Program-made: the position numbers and the translations under genes | In this document: positions 1 to 7,771 of the stretch, piece after piece | How the letters are laid out: every line of letters starts with the position of its first letter | How positions within the stretch are numbered: the first letter of the stretch is position 1 | Origin: Pedococcus cremeus | Lineage (GTDB): Bacteria > Actinomycetota > Actinomycetes > Actinomycetales > Dermatophilaceae | DNA: 64,000 bases | Assembly: GCF_900111375.1 (NCBI RefSeq) | Contig: NZ_FOHB01000002.1 | Location: 86,982 to 150,981 of the forward strand | Direction: 5' to 3' | Notes under the pieces: generated by a model | What the model saw: the letters and a program-made list of their open reading frames with translations, nothing else | Told to the model about the DNA's origin: nothing | Databases searched by the model: none

Positions 1-414
1 GCAGAGGTTGCCGGCCAGGATGGCGCCGGCCACGCCGAAGCGGTCGGCGTCCCCGGACCAGTCCTCGTCGTTGTGTCGCGCAGCCAGCGCCCGGTGGGCG
101 GCGGGGAGGCCGCGGCGGGTGTCGCTGTCGTCCATGACGTCGTCGTGGATGAGGGCGGCGGCCTGGAAGAACTCCATGGCGGTGGCGAGGCGGATCAGTC
201 CGGGGGAGTCGGGCTGGCCCGCGGCCCGGTAGCCCCAGTACAGGAAGGCGGCGCGCAGCCGCTTCCCGCCGGAGAGCAGCGCGCGCACGGCGGCCAGCAG
301 CTGCTCCGTGTCGGGCCCGACCTCGGCGAGCACCGCCGACTGCGAGGCCAGCTCGGCGTCGACGCACTCCTGCACACGGCTGCGCAGGTCGGCGGCATCG
401 AGCGGGTTGCCCAC
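1..414 (-). CDS. Polyprenyl (geranylgeranyl-type) diphosphate synthase, N-terminal part
   Basis: The gene runs off the left edge, so only about 138 N-terminal residues are visible. They show the signs of a trans-isoprenyl diphosphate synthase: GGKRLR near residue 47 and the first aspartate-rich motif in IHDDVMDDSDTRRG near residue 90, which binds the Mg-diphosphate of the allylic substrate. The family condenses isopentenyl diphosphate with an allylic diphosphate to build C15-C50 chains for quinones, carotenoids or cell-wall carriers. The start is the GTG at 414, with GAGGAG just upstream. It is divergent from metF. Product chain length cannot be read because the second aspartate-rich motif lies outside the window. 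Confidence 0.85.
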   Translation of the reverse strand, partial: MGNPLDAADLRSRVQECVDAELASQSAVLAEVGPDTEQLLAAVRALLSGGKRLRAAFLYWGYRAAGQPDSPGLIRLATAMEFFQAAALIHDDVMDDSDTRRGLPAAHRALAARHNDEDWSGDADRFGVAGAILAGNLC

Positions 415-535
415 GGCATCTCCTCACGGGCGGTGGGCCGTCGGTGGTGGTCCGTGCTGTCCCGTGGCGGCCCGGCGGGTCTCAGGATGTGTTGACCTGA
501 GCCTAACGTGCGGCCAACTCAACTACGCTCGCCGC

Positions 536-1474
536 ATGGCACTCGGACAGCCCTCCCGGCTGCGTCGACCGGAGAACATCACCCGGTCGATCCCGCGGAT
601 GCTCGCTGCCCAGCGGCCGTCGATCAGCTTCGAGTTCTTCCCGCCGAAGGACGACGCGTCCGAGGCGGTGCTGTGGGAGGCCATCCGCCGGCTCGAGCGG
701 GTGCGCCCCGACTTCGTCTCCGTCACCTACGGAGCCGGGGGCACCACCCAGGACCGCACGGTGCGCGTCACCGAGCGCATCGCCCGGGAGACGACGCTGA
801 CGCCGCTGGCGCACCTCACCTGCGTGAACGCCTCGGTGGCGCAGCTGCGCCAGGTGGTGGGGCAGTATGCCGCGGCCGGAGTCCGCAGCATCCTCGCCCT
901 GCGGGGTGACCCCCCGGGCAACGTGCGCGGCCCGTGGGTCGCCCATCCCGAGGGGCTCGACCACGCCGAGGACCTCGTGCGGCTCGTCCGCGGCCTCGGG
1001 GACTTCACCGTCGGTGTGGCCGCCTTCCCCGACGTGCACCCCGAGTCGCCGAACCTCGAGCACGACGTCGAGGTCCTCGTCCGCAAGCACGCGGCGGGTG
1101 CGTCCTTCGCGGTGACGCAGATGGTCTTCGACGCCGACTCCTACCTGCGCCTGCGCGACGCCGTCGCCGCGCGCTGCGACCTGCCGATCACGCCGGGCCT
1201 GATGCCGGTGACCAACTTCAAGCAGATCGCCCGCATGTCCGAGCTCATGGGCACCCCGCTGCCGCCGGCCGTCGTCAGCCGGCTCGAGGCGGTCGCCGAC
1301 GACCCGCAGGCGATTCGCGAGGTGGGAGTGCAGGTTGCCACCGAGCTCGCCGAGCGCATGCTGGCCGAGGGTGCTCCGGGCCTGCACTTCATCACCATGA
1401 ACCGGTCGACGGCGACTCTCGAGGTCTACGGCAACCTCGACCTGCCGGTGGCCAGCGTCGAGAACGCCGGCTGA
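536..1474 (+). CDS. metF: 5,10-methylenetetrahydrofolate reductase
   Basis: The FAD-dependent enzyme reduces 5,10-methylene-THF to 5-methyl-THF, the methyl donor for methionine synthesis. About 312 residues, the usual size for the catalytic (alpha/beta)8 barrel without the eukaryotic regulatory domain. Visible family motifs are SISFEFFPPKD near residue 28, VTYGAGG near 62 and LRGDPPGN near 121. The start chosen is ATG 536; no clear Shine-Dalgarno precedes it, and the in-frame ATG at 599, which trims 21 residues, is a real alternative because family similarity begins only just after it. It is divergent from the polyprenyl synthase across a 121-bp gap and converges on the HAD gene. Confidence 0.9.
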   Translation: MALGQPSRLRRPENITRSIPRMLAAQRPSISFEFFPPKDDASEAVLWEAIRRLERVRPDFVSVTYGAGGTTQDRTVRVTERIARETTLTPLAHLTCVNASVAQLRQVVGQYAAAGVRSILALRGDPPGNVRGPWVAHPEGLDHAEDLVRLVRGLGDFTVGVAAFPDVHPESPNLEHDVEVLVRKHAAGASFAVTQMVFDADSYLRLRDAVAARCDLPITPGLMPVTNFKQIARMSELMGTPLPPAVVSRLEAVADDPQAIREVGVQVATELAERMLAEGAPGLHFITMNRSTATLEVYGNLDLPVASVENAG

Positions 1475-1548
1475 GCGCGTTAGGCGCGCGGAGCGCCGGC
1501 TGAGCGCGCGAGGCGGGCCCGCGGCATACCGGCTGGGCCCGAAGGGCC

Positions 1549-2358
1549 TCAGGGCACGGGCTGGAGCTGTTCCACGAGCGGGACCACGTCGGCGATCGAG
1601 TCGAGGACCCGCGTCGGCTGGTAGGGGAACCGGTGCACCTGGTCGGGACGGGTGGAACCGGTCAGCACGAGGAGGGTGCGCAGGCCGGCCTCGAGGCCGC
1701 TGATGATGTCGGTCTCCATGCGGTCGCCGATCATCACGGTCGACTCGGAGTGGGCGTCGATGCGGTTGAGGGCGCTGCGCATCATGAGCGGGTTCGGCTT
1801 GCCGATGAAGTAGGGCTGCGCACCGGTCGCGGTCGTGATGAGCGCGGCGACCGATCCGGTCGCGGGCAGCGTGCCGGCCGGTGACGGGCCCGATGGGTCG
1901 GGGTTGGTCGCGATGAAGCGAGATCCTTTCTCGATCAAGCGGATCGCTGTGGTGATCGCTTCGAAGGAGTAGGTGCGGGTCTCGCCGAGCACGACGTAGT
2001 CCGGGTCCCGCTCGGTGAGCGTGTAGCCGATGTCGTGCAGCGCGGTCGTGAGGCCGGCCTCTCCGACGACGTAGGCGGAGCCGCCCGGTCGCTGGTCGTC
2101 GAGGAACTGCGCGGTCGCGAGAGCCGACGTCCAGATCGACTGCTCCGGCACGTCGATCCCACTGGCGCGCAAGCGCGCTCGCAGGTCACGCGGGGTGAAG
2201 ATCGAGTTGTTCGTCAGCACCAGGAAGCGGCGACCGGTCGCGATCAGCGCCTTGATGAAGTCACTGGCCCCGGGGATGGCACGTTCCTCGTGGACGAGCA
2301 CGCCGTCCATGTCCGTGAGCCAGCACTCGACCGGTCGGGGCGTCGTCATGGCGTTCAT
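1549..2358 (-). CDS. HAD-superfamily phosphatase, NagD/AraL-like (subfamily IIA)
   Basis: About 269 residues with the HAD signature in order: DMDG at 16-19 (nucleophile and general-acid aspartates), LTNNS at 48-52, GKPN at 186-189 and GDRMETD at 211-217. The GKPNP and GDRxxTD motifs and the cap between motifs II and III place it with NagD-type sugar or nucleotide phosphatases, with p-nitrophenylphosphatase-like proteins as the nearest alternative. The physiological substrate cannot be read from sequence. The start could be ATG 2358 or ATG 2349, three codons apart. It is convergent with metF and divergent from the VOC gene. Confidence 0.85.
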   Translation of the reverse strand: MNAMTTPRPVECWLTDMDGVLVHEERAIPGASDFIKALIATGRRFLVLTNNSIFTPRDLRARLRASGIDVPEQSIWTSALATAQFLDDQRPGGSAYVVGEAGLTTALHDIGYTLTERDPDYVVLGETRTYSFEAITTAIRLIEKGSRFIATNPDPSGPSPAGTLPATGSVAALITTATGAQPYFIGKPNPLMMRSALNRIDAHSESTVMIGDRMETDIISGLEAGLRTLLVLTGSTRPDQVHRFPYQPTRVLDSIADVVPLVEQLQPVP

Positions 2359-2443
2359 TGTGCCCGTGGGCTGGTCACGGTGGGGGATGGCGCCGCCAAC
2401 CGGGACGGGAGGACGCTGGTGGGCGTCGAAGGAGGTGCTCACC

Positions 2444-2848
2444 ATGTCCCTCACCACGAGCACGATCGCGACGATGCTGCCGGTCACGGACACCGATCGC
2501 GCCAAGGAGTTCTACGCGGACCGGCTCGGTCTGCCGTTCCAGGGGGCCAACAGTGCCGGGGAGCTGATGTTCAGCCTGGCCCACGGCGACGCACTGGTGC
2601 TGCTGCCCCGCGAGGCCGGCACCCAGTCCAAGAGCACGGCCATGAGCTGGCAGGTCACCGATGTCGAGAAGGAGATGACCGAGCTCGAGTCGCGCGGCAT
2701 CACCTTCGAGGACTACGACCTGCCCGGTCTGAAGACCGTCAACCACATCGCCGAGATCGACGGTGACCGGGCCGCCTGGTTCCTCGACCCCGACGGCAAC
2801 GTCCTCTGCATCCACCAAGGAGCGATGCAGGGGGCCACGACGGCGTGA
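2444..2848 (+). CDS. VOC-family (glyoxalase/bleomycin-resistance fold) protein
   Basis: A 134-residue protein with one pair of beta-alpha-beta-beta-beta modules: [22 protein letters not shown] at the start and [16 protein letters not shown] at the end, the usual VOC pattern. The FLDPDGN turn and the preceding conserved positions form the putative ligand/metal pocket. Substrates in this superfamily range from metabolites to antibiotics, so no specific function is assigned. The start is well supported by GGAGG at 2431-2435, eight bases before the ATG. It stands alone, with a short gap to the next gene. Confidence 0.8.
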   Translation: MSLTTSTIATMLPVTDTDRAKEFYADRLGLPFQGANSAGELMFSLAHGDALVLLPREAGTQSKSTAMSWQVTDVEKEMTELESRGITFEDYDLPGLKTVNHIAEIDGDRAAWFLDPDGNVLCIHQGAMQGATTA

Positions 2849-2923
2849 GGTTGTGAGGTCGGCTGGCGGGAGGCCGTGGGCTCGGCTTCGGTCACCGAAG
2901 CAATGACGTGGGCAGCTGGGCCG

Positions 2924-3163
2924 TCAGCGGACCAGCCTGTCACGAAGCCGGTCAGCCCCGTGGGCTCTCCGGAAGTAGGCCTCGGTCATGACCACGCCCT
3001 TCGACGGCGGGCCATCCGGAATGGCCCTACGCGGTGCTGCCCTCGTGGCCTGCTCGTCGGGCACCTGGCATTCCCACGACCTCACTGCCGCGAAGGATGT
3101 CAACCCCGCCGCCATCACCACCGCGAAGCCGGCGGCAAGAGTGGCCTTGTATCGCGTCCCCAC
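2924..3163 (-). CDS. Small putative membrane-anchored or secreted protein
   Basis: A 79-residue frame starting at GTG 3163. Its N-terminus (MGTRYKATLAAGFAVVMAAG...) looks like a basic n-region followed by one hydrophobic segment of about 20 residues, so a single anchor or signal peptide is likely. The rest is polar, with a lone cysteine and no recognised domain. No strong ribosome binding site is visible and no family is recognised, so it may be spurious. It is kept because the signal-like N-terminus is better than expected by chance and nothing better fills the gap. Confidence 0.4.
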   Translation of the reverse strand: MGTRYKATLAAGFAVVMAAGLTSFAAVRSWECQVPDEQATRAAPRRAIPDGPPSKGVVMTEAYFRRAHGADRLRDRLVR

Positions 3164-3297
3164 GGGGTCAACCTAGGCGCAGGCACTGCCTCACGTGCCG
3201 CGACGGATGCAGGTTCTCGAACGAGTGGCACAGACCTCGCTATCAAGCAGATCAACGGTGCTCAAACCCTTCCATTCAGGACCTCTTCGCGATAAAC

Positions 3298-3313
3298 TCG
3301 AACATACGTTCGA
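3298..3313. promoter_or_regulatory. SOS (LexA) box upstream of the DUF222/HNH gene
   Basis: TCGAACATACGTTCGA is a perfect match to the actinobacterial LexA operator TCGAAC-N4-GTTCGA. It ends 14 bases before the ATG at 3328, where LexA would block transcription or initiation. It differs from the box at 6648-6663 at one spacer base. Several 13E12-repeat genes of Mycobacterium tuberculosis are known to carry LexA boxes, so this placement agrees with family precedent. Confidence 0.9.
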
Positions 3314-3327
3314 AGCGGGGGGAACCG

Positions 3328-4991
3328 ATGAGCGGGACGGTGTCAGCCACAGCAGGGGTCTTCAGCCCGGCTGCCGTGGAGTGCGCCGACCTGCCTGACC
3401 TGCTGGGTGCGGTGGCGCGCCTCTCGCAACGGGACGTTGCGGCGTTGTCGGCCCGGGACGCCGAGGGGTACGTGTTGGCCTGCGACCGGCTCCGGTCGGC
3501 CCTCGATGCGCGGCGGGCGGTGGCGATGGACACCCTGGCCGCCCACCTGGATGAGGACCTGCAGCGGCGCGCCCACGACCAGCGGCGCGGCGGAGTGCCG
3601 GCGCACCCGGGGCCGGAGCTGCACGGGTTCGTCGCCTCCATGCTCGCGCCGGGGCTGCATTGCTCGACCCGGACCGTGCAGCGGCGGCTGGAGGCCGACC
3701 GGCGGCTGGTGTGCACGACCGCGTCGACGCACCAGGCGTTGTGGGACGGCGACCTCGACCTGCCCCGCGCGGACGCGGTCGCCGAGGCGGCACGCTCGGT
3801 CGACCCCGACCTGTGGGCCCGGTTCGAAGCGCTCGTGCTGGAGACCACCGTCGATGAGGTCACCGGCGAGATCACCCTGGTCTCGGACGAGGTGCGGCGG
3901 ATGAGCCGCTCGGCGTTCGCCCGCCGGGCCGCCCGGATCGCCCGCACCCTCGACCCGGCCAGCCAGTGCCGGGCCGCGAAGCAGGCCCGTGACCAGCGGC
4001 GGGTGGTGATCCGCCCGGACCGGCACCAGCCGGGCATGGCCGTCTGGACCGCGCACCTGCCGACCGACGTCAGCCAGCAGATGGCGGCCGCGGTCGACGC
4101 CCTCGCTGGCTCGTATGCGAAGGCCAACCCCGGCACCAGCATCGACTCCCGCCGCGCCGACGCCCTGACCGCCCTCGTCCTCGGCAACGCCGAGGTCAAG
4201 ACCGTGGTCGAGCTCCTCATCCCGGTCCTGCCGACGCCTGACCAAGCCACCCGCACCCGAGGGGCGCTGGGTCAGCTCAACCCCGTCACCGCCACCCTCA
4301 CCGACGGCCCGGTCCCCGAGGGCACGATCCCCGAGGGCACAACCTCAGATGGTGCAGCGAGGCACGACACGGTGGCGTGGGTGATCCCCGGCCAGGTCGA
4401 CGACCCGCGCCACGGAGCCCTGGCCCCCGACGTCATCGCCCAGCTGTTGGCCGACCCCGACGTCATCCTCCGCCTGGCCCGGCTCGACCCGGACGGGTCG
4501 ATCACCCAGGACCCGACCGCGTACCGGCCCAGCGGCTCCACCCGCCGCCGCGTGCGGGCCCGGGACGGGAGCTGCCGGTTCCCCGGCTGCCACACCCCCG
4601 CCGCCCGCACCGACACCGACCACGTCACCGCCCACCCGCACGGATACTATTGCAGGTCTGGACCGCCCCCGACGGCCGCACCTTCACCACCCACCCCCGC
4701 CCGCACGACCTGCGCGACGACCTGAACCACCCCGAGCACCCCGACCCCGAAACCGGGCACCAGCTGCGCCGCGGCTGGTACCCCGGCCTCCCACCCGGCC
4801 TGTCCCTGACCGACCTCGTCACCGCCGAGGCCCAACTCCCCGACGACCCACCCGACCCCGACCTCCACCCCGAGGCCGTCGGCACCCCACCCCCACCGAT
4901 CGACTGGACCGAGCTCGACCAGCACCGGTCAAAGACGCGGCGGCCCGAGTCGGCCCTGGAACGTCACCTGATGGACCTGCTCACCGCCTGA
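3328..4991 (+). pseudogene. DUF222/HNH endonuclease (13E12 repeat family), frameshifted
   Basis: A typical 13E12-type protein: an N-terminal DUF222 domain followed by a C-terminal HNH nuclease. The start is ATG 3328 with a GGGGGGA ribosome binding site. The first frame stays open to 4725, but the HNH module is disrupted near 4640-4650. CRFPGCHTPAARTDTDHVTAHPHG is present, whereas the second half expected in this family (an N...LCxxHH-type segment) is absent, and the true C-terminal tail (WTAPDGRTFTTHP ... ALERHLMDLLTA) continues in another frame to 4991. The simplest reading is an internal deletion of some tens of bases that shifted the frame, so the nuclease is probably dead. Its last 63 bases overlap the 3' end of the DUF3626 gene. 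Confidence 0.8.
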
Positions 4992-5984
4992 CCGGCAGGG
5001 GGCTGAGCGCCAGCGGTCGAGTTCGCGCGAAGGGTGTGCCGGTGCGGGCTGGGTGGGACTGGCCGGAGCGCGGAGCGAAGCGGGGTGCGGGCACTGCCAG
5101 CTCTGGTCCAGTGGGCGGCCAAAGCGGGCCACGAGGTGCCAGAGCTGCTTGACCGTCTGTGGGTGGAACGACCCTGTTCTCGCGGCGTCGCCGATGACCC
5201 GGGCGTCGAGGCGGCCCTGCTCGGCGACCTGGTGGCCCAGCTCGACGGCTGCCGGGCCCCGGTAGCCATGGTGCCGGTCGAGCTCGTGGACGGTCAGGAC
5301 GCGGCCCTCGTGCCACTCGACGGGTACGCCGAGCTCCTCGGCGATGGCCTCGATGCGGGTGTCGCGGTAGCAAGGGTCCAGGACGAGGGCCTCCACGTCG
5401 TGGACGAGGTCGACCGTGCCGTGGACGTGAGCCTCGATGTAGTCATCGAGCAGGTCGCCGTCGCCGTCGTCGGCCGCTGGGTCACCCTGCGCGGCATCGA
5501 ACTCGTGCGCGAGGCGAAGCAGGTCGAACCGGTGCGCCGTGCCGAAGTCCGTGGGTTCCATGAAGGAGTCGGGGAAGCAGAAGGTGGTCCGGCCGAGCGT
5601 GTGCTCCGCAAGGCGCAGGTGGGCGGACCCGAACCTCGGCGCGCCGCCGAGGCTGCGGCGCCGGTGGTTCAGGGCGCCGTACTTCGGCCGTTCTGACACC
5701 GGCGCGTCGTTGTAGGCGCCCCCGAACAGGCGCTCCTCCCACAGCCAGCGGTTACCGCCGGGATGGGCGGTCAGGCCACCGTTGCTGGTCCCGGTCTCGA
5801 ACTGGGAGCGGTAGACCCCGTCACGCACCATCGCCTCGAGGGTCAGCAGCTCTCCGGCGACTCGGTCAGGATGGAAGTTCAGCGTCACTCGTAAGGAGCG
5901 GTCCAGCGGTTGGCCGGTGCTCACGGCATCCACGTGCGCGACGGCAGCGGTCACCCAAGCGGTCGGTTCGTGTGTACCGGACAT
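4929..5984 (-). CDS. DUF3626 family protein
   Basis: About 351 residues, beginning MSGTHEPTAW at ATG 5984. The body (LNFHPDR near residue 40, then YRSQFETGTSNGGLTAHPGGNRWLWEERLFGGAY, CFPDSFMEPTDFGTAHRFDL and the acidic DDGDGDLLDDYIEAHVHG) matches my memory of the DUF3626 family, which has no known biochemical role. Conserved histidines and acidic residues hint at a metal site, but that is inference. It follows the YbaK gene after a 10-base gap, so the two are probably co-transcribed. The C-terminal tail beyond about residue 300 is Pro/Ser-rich and overlaps the broken HNH gene antisense. Confidence 0.65.
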   Translation of the reverse strand: MSGTHEPTAWVTAAVAHVDAVSTGQPLDRSLRVTLNFHPDRVAGELLTLEAMVRDGVYRSQFETGTSNGGLTAHPGGNRWLWEERLFGGAYNDAPVSERPKYGALNHRRRSLGGAPRFGSAHLRLAEHTLGRTTFCFPDSFMEPTDFGTAHRFDLLRLAHEFDAAQGDPAADDGDGDLLDDYIEAHVHGTVDLVHDVEALVLDPCYRDTRIEAIAEELGVPVEWHEGRVLTVHELDRHHGYRGPAAVELGHQVAEQGRLDARVIGDAARTGSFHPQTVKQLWHLVARFGRPLDQSWQCPHPASLRAPASPTQPAPAHPSRELDRWRSAPCRSGGEQVHQVTFQGRLGPPRL

Positions 5985-5994
5985 CTCTGTGTGG

Positions 5995-6513
5995 TCAGGC
6001 GACTTCGATGGCCTGGCCGGCGGTGACGCGCAGCAGCTCCTCGTACGTGGTGCGGAAGACCGTGTGGGTGTGTCCGGCTGCGGCCCACACGTAGGGGTAG
6101 CGGCTGAGTGAGACGTCGACGACAGTACGAACGGGGCTGGTGTGCCCGACGGGTGCGACGCCGCCGATGGCGAACCCCGTGGCGTTGCGGACGAACTCGG
6201 CATCGGCGCGGTCGATGGTGGCGATACCCGTGAGGTCGGCCACCTTGGCGACGTCGACACGGTGGGCGCCCGAGGTGAGCACAAGGAGCGGGGTGATGGA
6301 GCCGTCCGGGTCGTGGGCGCGAAACACCAGCGAGTTCGCGATCTCCGCGGGGGTGATGCCGAGGGCCGCGGCTGCAGCGGGAGCGGTGCGGACGGCGTCT
6401 GGGAGGGCAACCACCTCGGGGTGCACGTCATGGACCGCCAGCGCGGCCAGGACCCGCTGCACGGCGGGATGCCCCAGCGGGCCTTCCTGGGTCTCTGCAA
6501 TGCCCTCTGCCAT
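5995..6513 (-). CDS. YbaK/EbsC-type aminoacyl-tRNA editing domain protein
   Basis: A 172-residue stand-alone YbaK/ProX-like domain: HPAVQRVLAALAVHDVHPEVVALPDAVRTAPAAAAALGI at the start, EIANSLVF in the middle, then the lysine-containing VAKVADLTG and the glycine-rich GFAIGGVAPVGH loop that forms the editing pocket. Members hydrolyse mischarged Cys- or Ala-tRNAPro, although the specific target cannot be read here. Start ATG 6513 is chosen by family length; upstream in-frame starts exist but would run into the SOS promoter region. It lies directly upstream of DUF3626. Confidence 0.85.
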   Translation of the reverse strand: MAEGIAETQEGPLGHPAVQRVLAALAVHDVHPEVVALPDAVRTAPAAAAALGITPAEIANSLVFRAHDPDGSITPLLVLTSGAHRVDVAKVADLTGIATIDRADAEFVRNATGFAIGGVAPVGHTSPVRTVVDVSLSRYPYVWAAAGHTHTVFRTTYEELLRVTAGQAIEVA

Positions 6514-6608
6514 GGCGTGAGCGTAGTGATCAGGAGGGGGCAATGGTGGGTTCCCGCGCGGGCTGACCGGTTGCGCCCGTTCCTCCTGGACGACCTGTGC
6601 CGTTCCTC

Positions 6609-6639
6609 TTGACGGCCTGTCCGAGGCCCGGTGTACAGT
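6609..6639 (+). promoter_or_regulatory. Probable sigma-70-type promoter of the SOS repair cluster
   Basis: TTGACG at 6609-6614 and TGTACA at 6632-6637 are separated by 17 bases; TACAGT two bases on is an alternative -10 element with 19-base spacing. The LexA box starts about ten bases after the -10 region, so bound LexA would cover the transcription start. This is inferred from pattern only. Confidence 0.5.
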
Positions 6640-6647
6640 CGTTTCAT

Positions 6648-6663
6648 TCGAACAAACGTTCGA
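6648..6663. promoter_or_regulatory. SOS (LexA) box controlling the translesion polymerase cluster
   Basis: TCGAACAAACGTTCGA matches the actinobacterial LexA operator consensus exactly. It lies just downstream of a promoter-like -35/-10 pair and heads the same-strand run DUF6504, HEPN, dnaE2-type polymerase, methyltransferase and dinB. DNA-damage induction of the cluster is therefore very likely. Confidence 0.92.
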
Positions 6664-6835
6664 ACAAGCCGGATCCCGGTCCGGACTCTCGACGGCAGTG
6701 GTGTCCCGTGAGGTCCCCATTGTCGACCTGAGGTCCGACACCGGAAACCGGTACGGCTCTGGCCCTGCGACAGGCGCCTCGACCCCGCCCCGCAGGGCCA
6801 GGGCCCACCCCATCGAACCCTGGAAGGAGTCTGCC

Positions 6836-7318
6836 GTGGTGCGCCGATACGAAGAGCCCATCGAGGTCCGGGCCGCGGGCGAGCAGGCCGCTCCAGACGG
6901 GGCCTCAGCCGGAAGCCCGGGAGCACCCGCTGCCTTCCTCTGGAGGGGCCGGCTCTACGTCGTCCGCCAGGTGCTCGACCACTGGAAGGAGCGCCGGCCG
7001 TGGTGGCGCGACGCTCTCGACGAGCGCCGCGTCCCGGCAGCCGTCCCGGCAGCCGTCGCGGCGACGGGCTCAGGCGCAGCCGGCGCCTCCGACGCCGCCG
7101 CCTGCCCCGATCGGAATGCGGCGGGTGCGGTTGGCACGGCGGGTGCGGTTGGCACGACGGGCACGACTGGTGCGGCCTTCGACGTCCTCGGCGGTGCCCG
7201 TGAGCGCCAGGTGTGGCGTGTCGAGGCCAGCGCTGGGCGGATGGCCGGCACCGGGGTCTACGACCTCGGCGTCGACCCGGCACCCGGCCAGTGGCGCCTG
7301 CTGCGCGTCGCGGACTGA
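6836..7318 (+). CDS. DUF6504 family protein of the SOS polymerase cluster
   Basis: About 160 residues starting at GTG 6836, six bases after AAGGAG (the next codon is also GTG). The conserved ends are an RRYEEPIEV N-terminus with FLWRGRLYVVRQVLDHWKERRPWW, and a C-terminal RQVWRVEASAGRMAGTGVYDLGVDPAPGQWRLLRV. Between them lies an Ala/Gly/Thr-rich stretch partly made of an exact 18-bp tandem duplication (7121-7156). DUF6504 proteins commonly sit beside Y-family or DnaE2-type polymerases in actinobacteria, but their role is unknown. It is first after the SOS box and 18 bases before the next gene. Confidence 0.75.
   Translation: MVRRYEEPIEVRAAGEQAAPDGASAGSPGAPAAFLWRGRLYVVRQVLDHWKERRPWWRDALDERRVPAAVPAAVAATGSGAAGASDAAACPDRNAAGAVGTAGAVGTTGTTGAAFDVLGGARERQVWRVEASAGRMAGTGVYDLGVDPAPGQWRLLRVAD
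7121..7156 (+). repeat. Two exact 18-bp tandem copies inside the DUF6504 gene
   Basis: GCGGGTGCGGTTGGCACG occurs twice in a row, at 7121-7138 and 7139-7156, and is followed by degenerate copies. It keeps the reading frame and adds AGAVGT units to the low-complexity linker, so slippage here would change linker length by six residues per copy. Confidence 0.9.
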
Positions 7319-7336
7319 GGGGAAGCAGCGACCACC

Positions 7337-7771
7337 ATGAGCCTCTCCGTCACCTCCACCGCCGTTCCGTCGGCAGCCTCGACGCTCGAGCTCGTCGAGC
7401 GGGCACGGGCCGACCTCCTCGAGGCCTGCCACAGCCGCGACGTCGCCGAGCGCTACCGCCAGTCACGCCTGGGGGCGATGCGGGCTGCTGCGGCCCTGGT
7501 GTCCGCCCGGTCGCGGGGCGCCAGGGCCAGTGGCCCGCAGAGCCTGTGGGACCTGGTGCCGGCAGCCGCGCCCGAGCTGACCGAGTGGGCCGAGTTCTTC
7601 GCGGTCGCCACCGCGCACCCCGGCCATTCAGGGCGGGCTGCGGTCACCGCCCGGGAGGCCGACGACCTGCTCCGGCAGGCCGAGACCTTCATCGGGCTGG
7701 TCTGCCGGAGCCTGGGCCTGCCCGTCACGCCCTCGCACCACGACGTGCTCGTCCCCACGGTCTGGGCGTGA
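7337..7771 (+). CDS. SAV_6107-type HEPN domain protein
   Basis: A 144-residue helical protein: STLELVERARADLLEACHSRDVAERYRQSRLGAMRAAAALVSAR, then WAEFFAVATAHP, and a C-terminal helix around DDLLRQAETFIGLVCRSLGL. This resembles the actinobacterial SAV_6107 HEPN family found next to error-prone polymerase genes. HEPN folds often act as RNases or nucleotide-binding helpers. The canonical Rx4-6H RNase motif is not obvious here, so a structural role is equally possible. Its stop overlaps the start of the polymerase gene (GTGA, 7768-7771), implying translational coupling. Confidence 0.75.
   Translation: MSLSVTSTAVPSAASTLELVERARADLLEACHSRDVAERYRQSRLGAMRAAAALVSARSRGARASGPQSLWDLVPAAAPELTEWAEFFAVATAHPGHSGRAAVTAREADDLLRQAETFIGLVCRSLGLPVTPSHHDVLVPTVWA

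Larger units (their letters stand above)
6514..6835. other. Divergent intergenic region holding the SOS-cluster promoter and leader
   Basis: A 322-bp gap between the divergent YbaK and DUF6504 genes. It contains a promoter-like TTGACG (6609-6614) with a TGTACA/TACAGT -10-like element (6632-6639), immediately followed by the SOS box at 6648-6663. About 170 bases of leader then precede the DUF6504 start. I see no convincing ORF, RNA structure or repeat in the leader. Confidence 0.6.

Noticed and set aside
1535..1560. GGGCCC-GAA-GGGCC hairpin between convergent metF and HAD genes as a terminator
   Set aside because: Stem is only about 5 bp with a 3-base loop and could arise by chance in this GC-rich DNA.
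4600..4760. Programmed frameshift in the HNH gene
   Set aside because: No slippery run or downstream structure is evident, and residues expected between the two frames are missing, so a deletion explains the data better.
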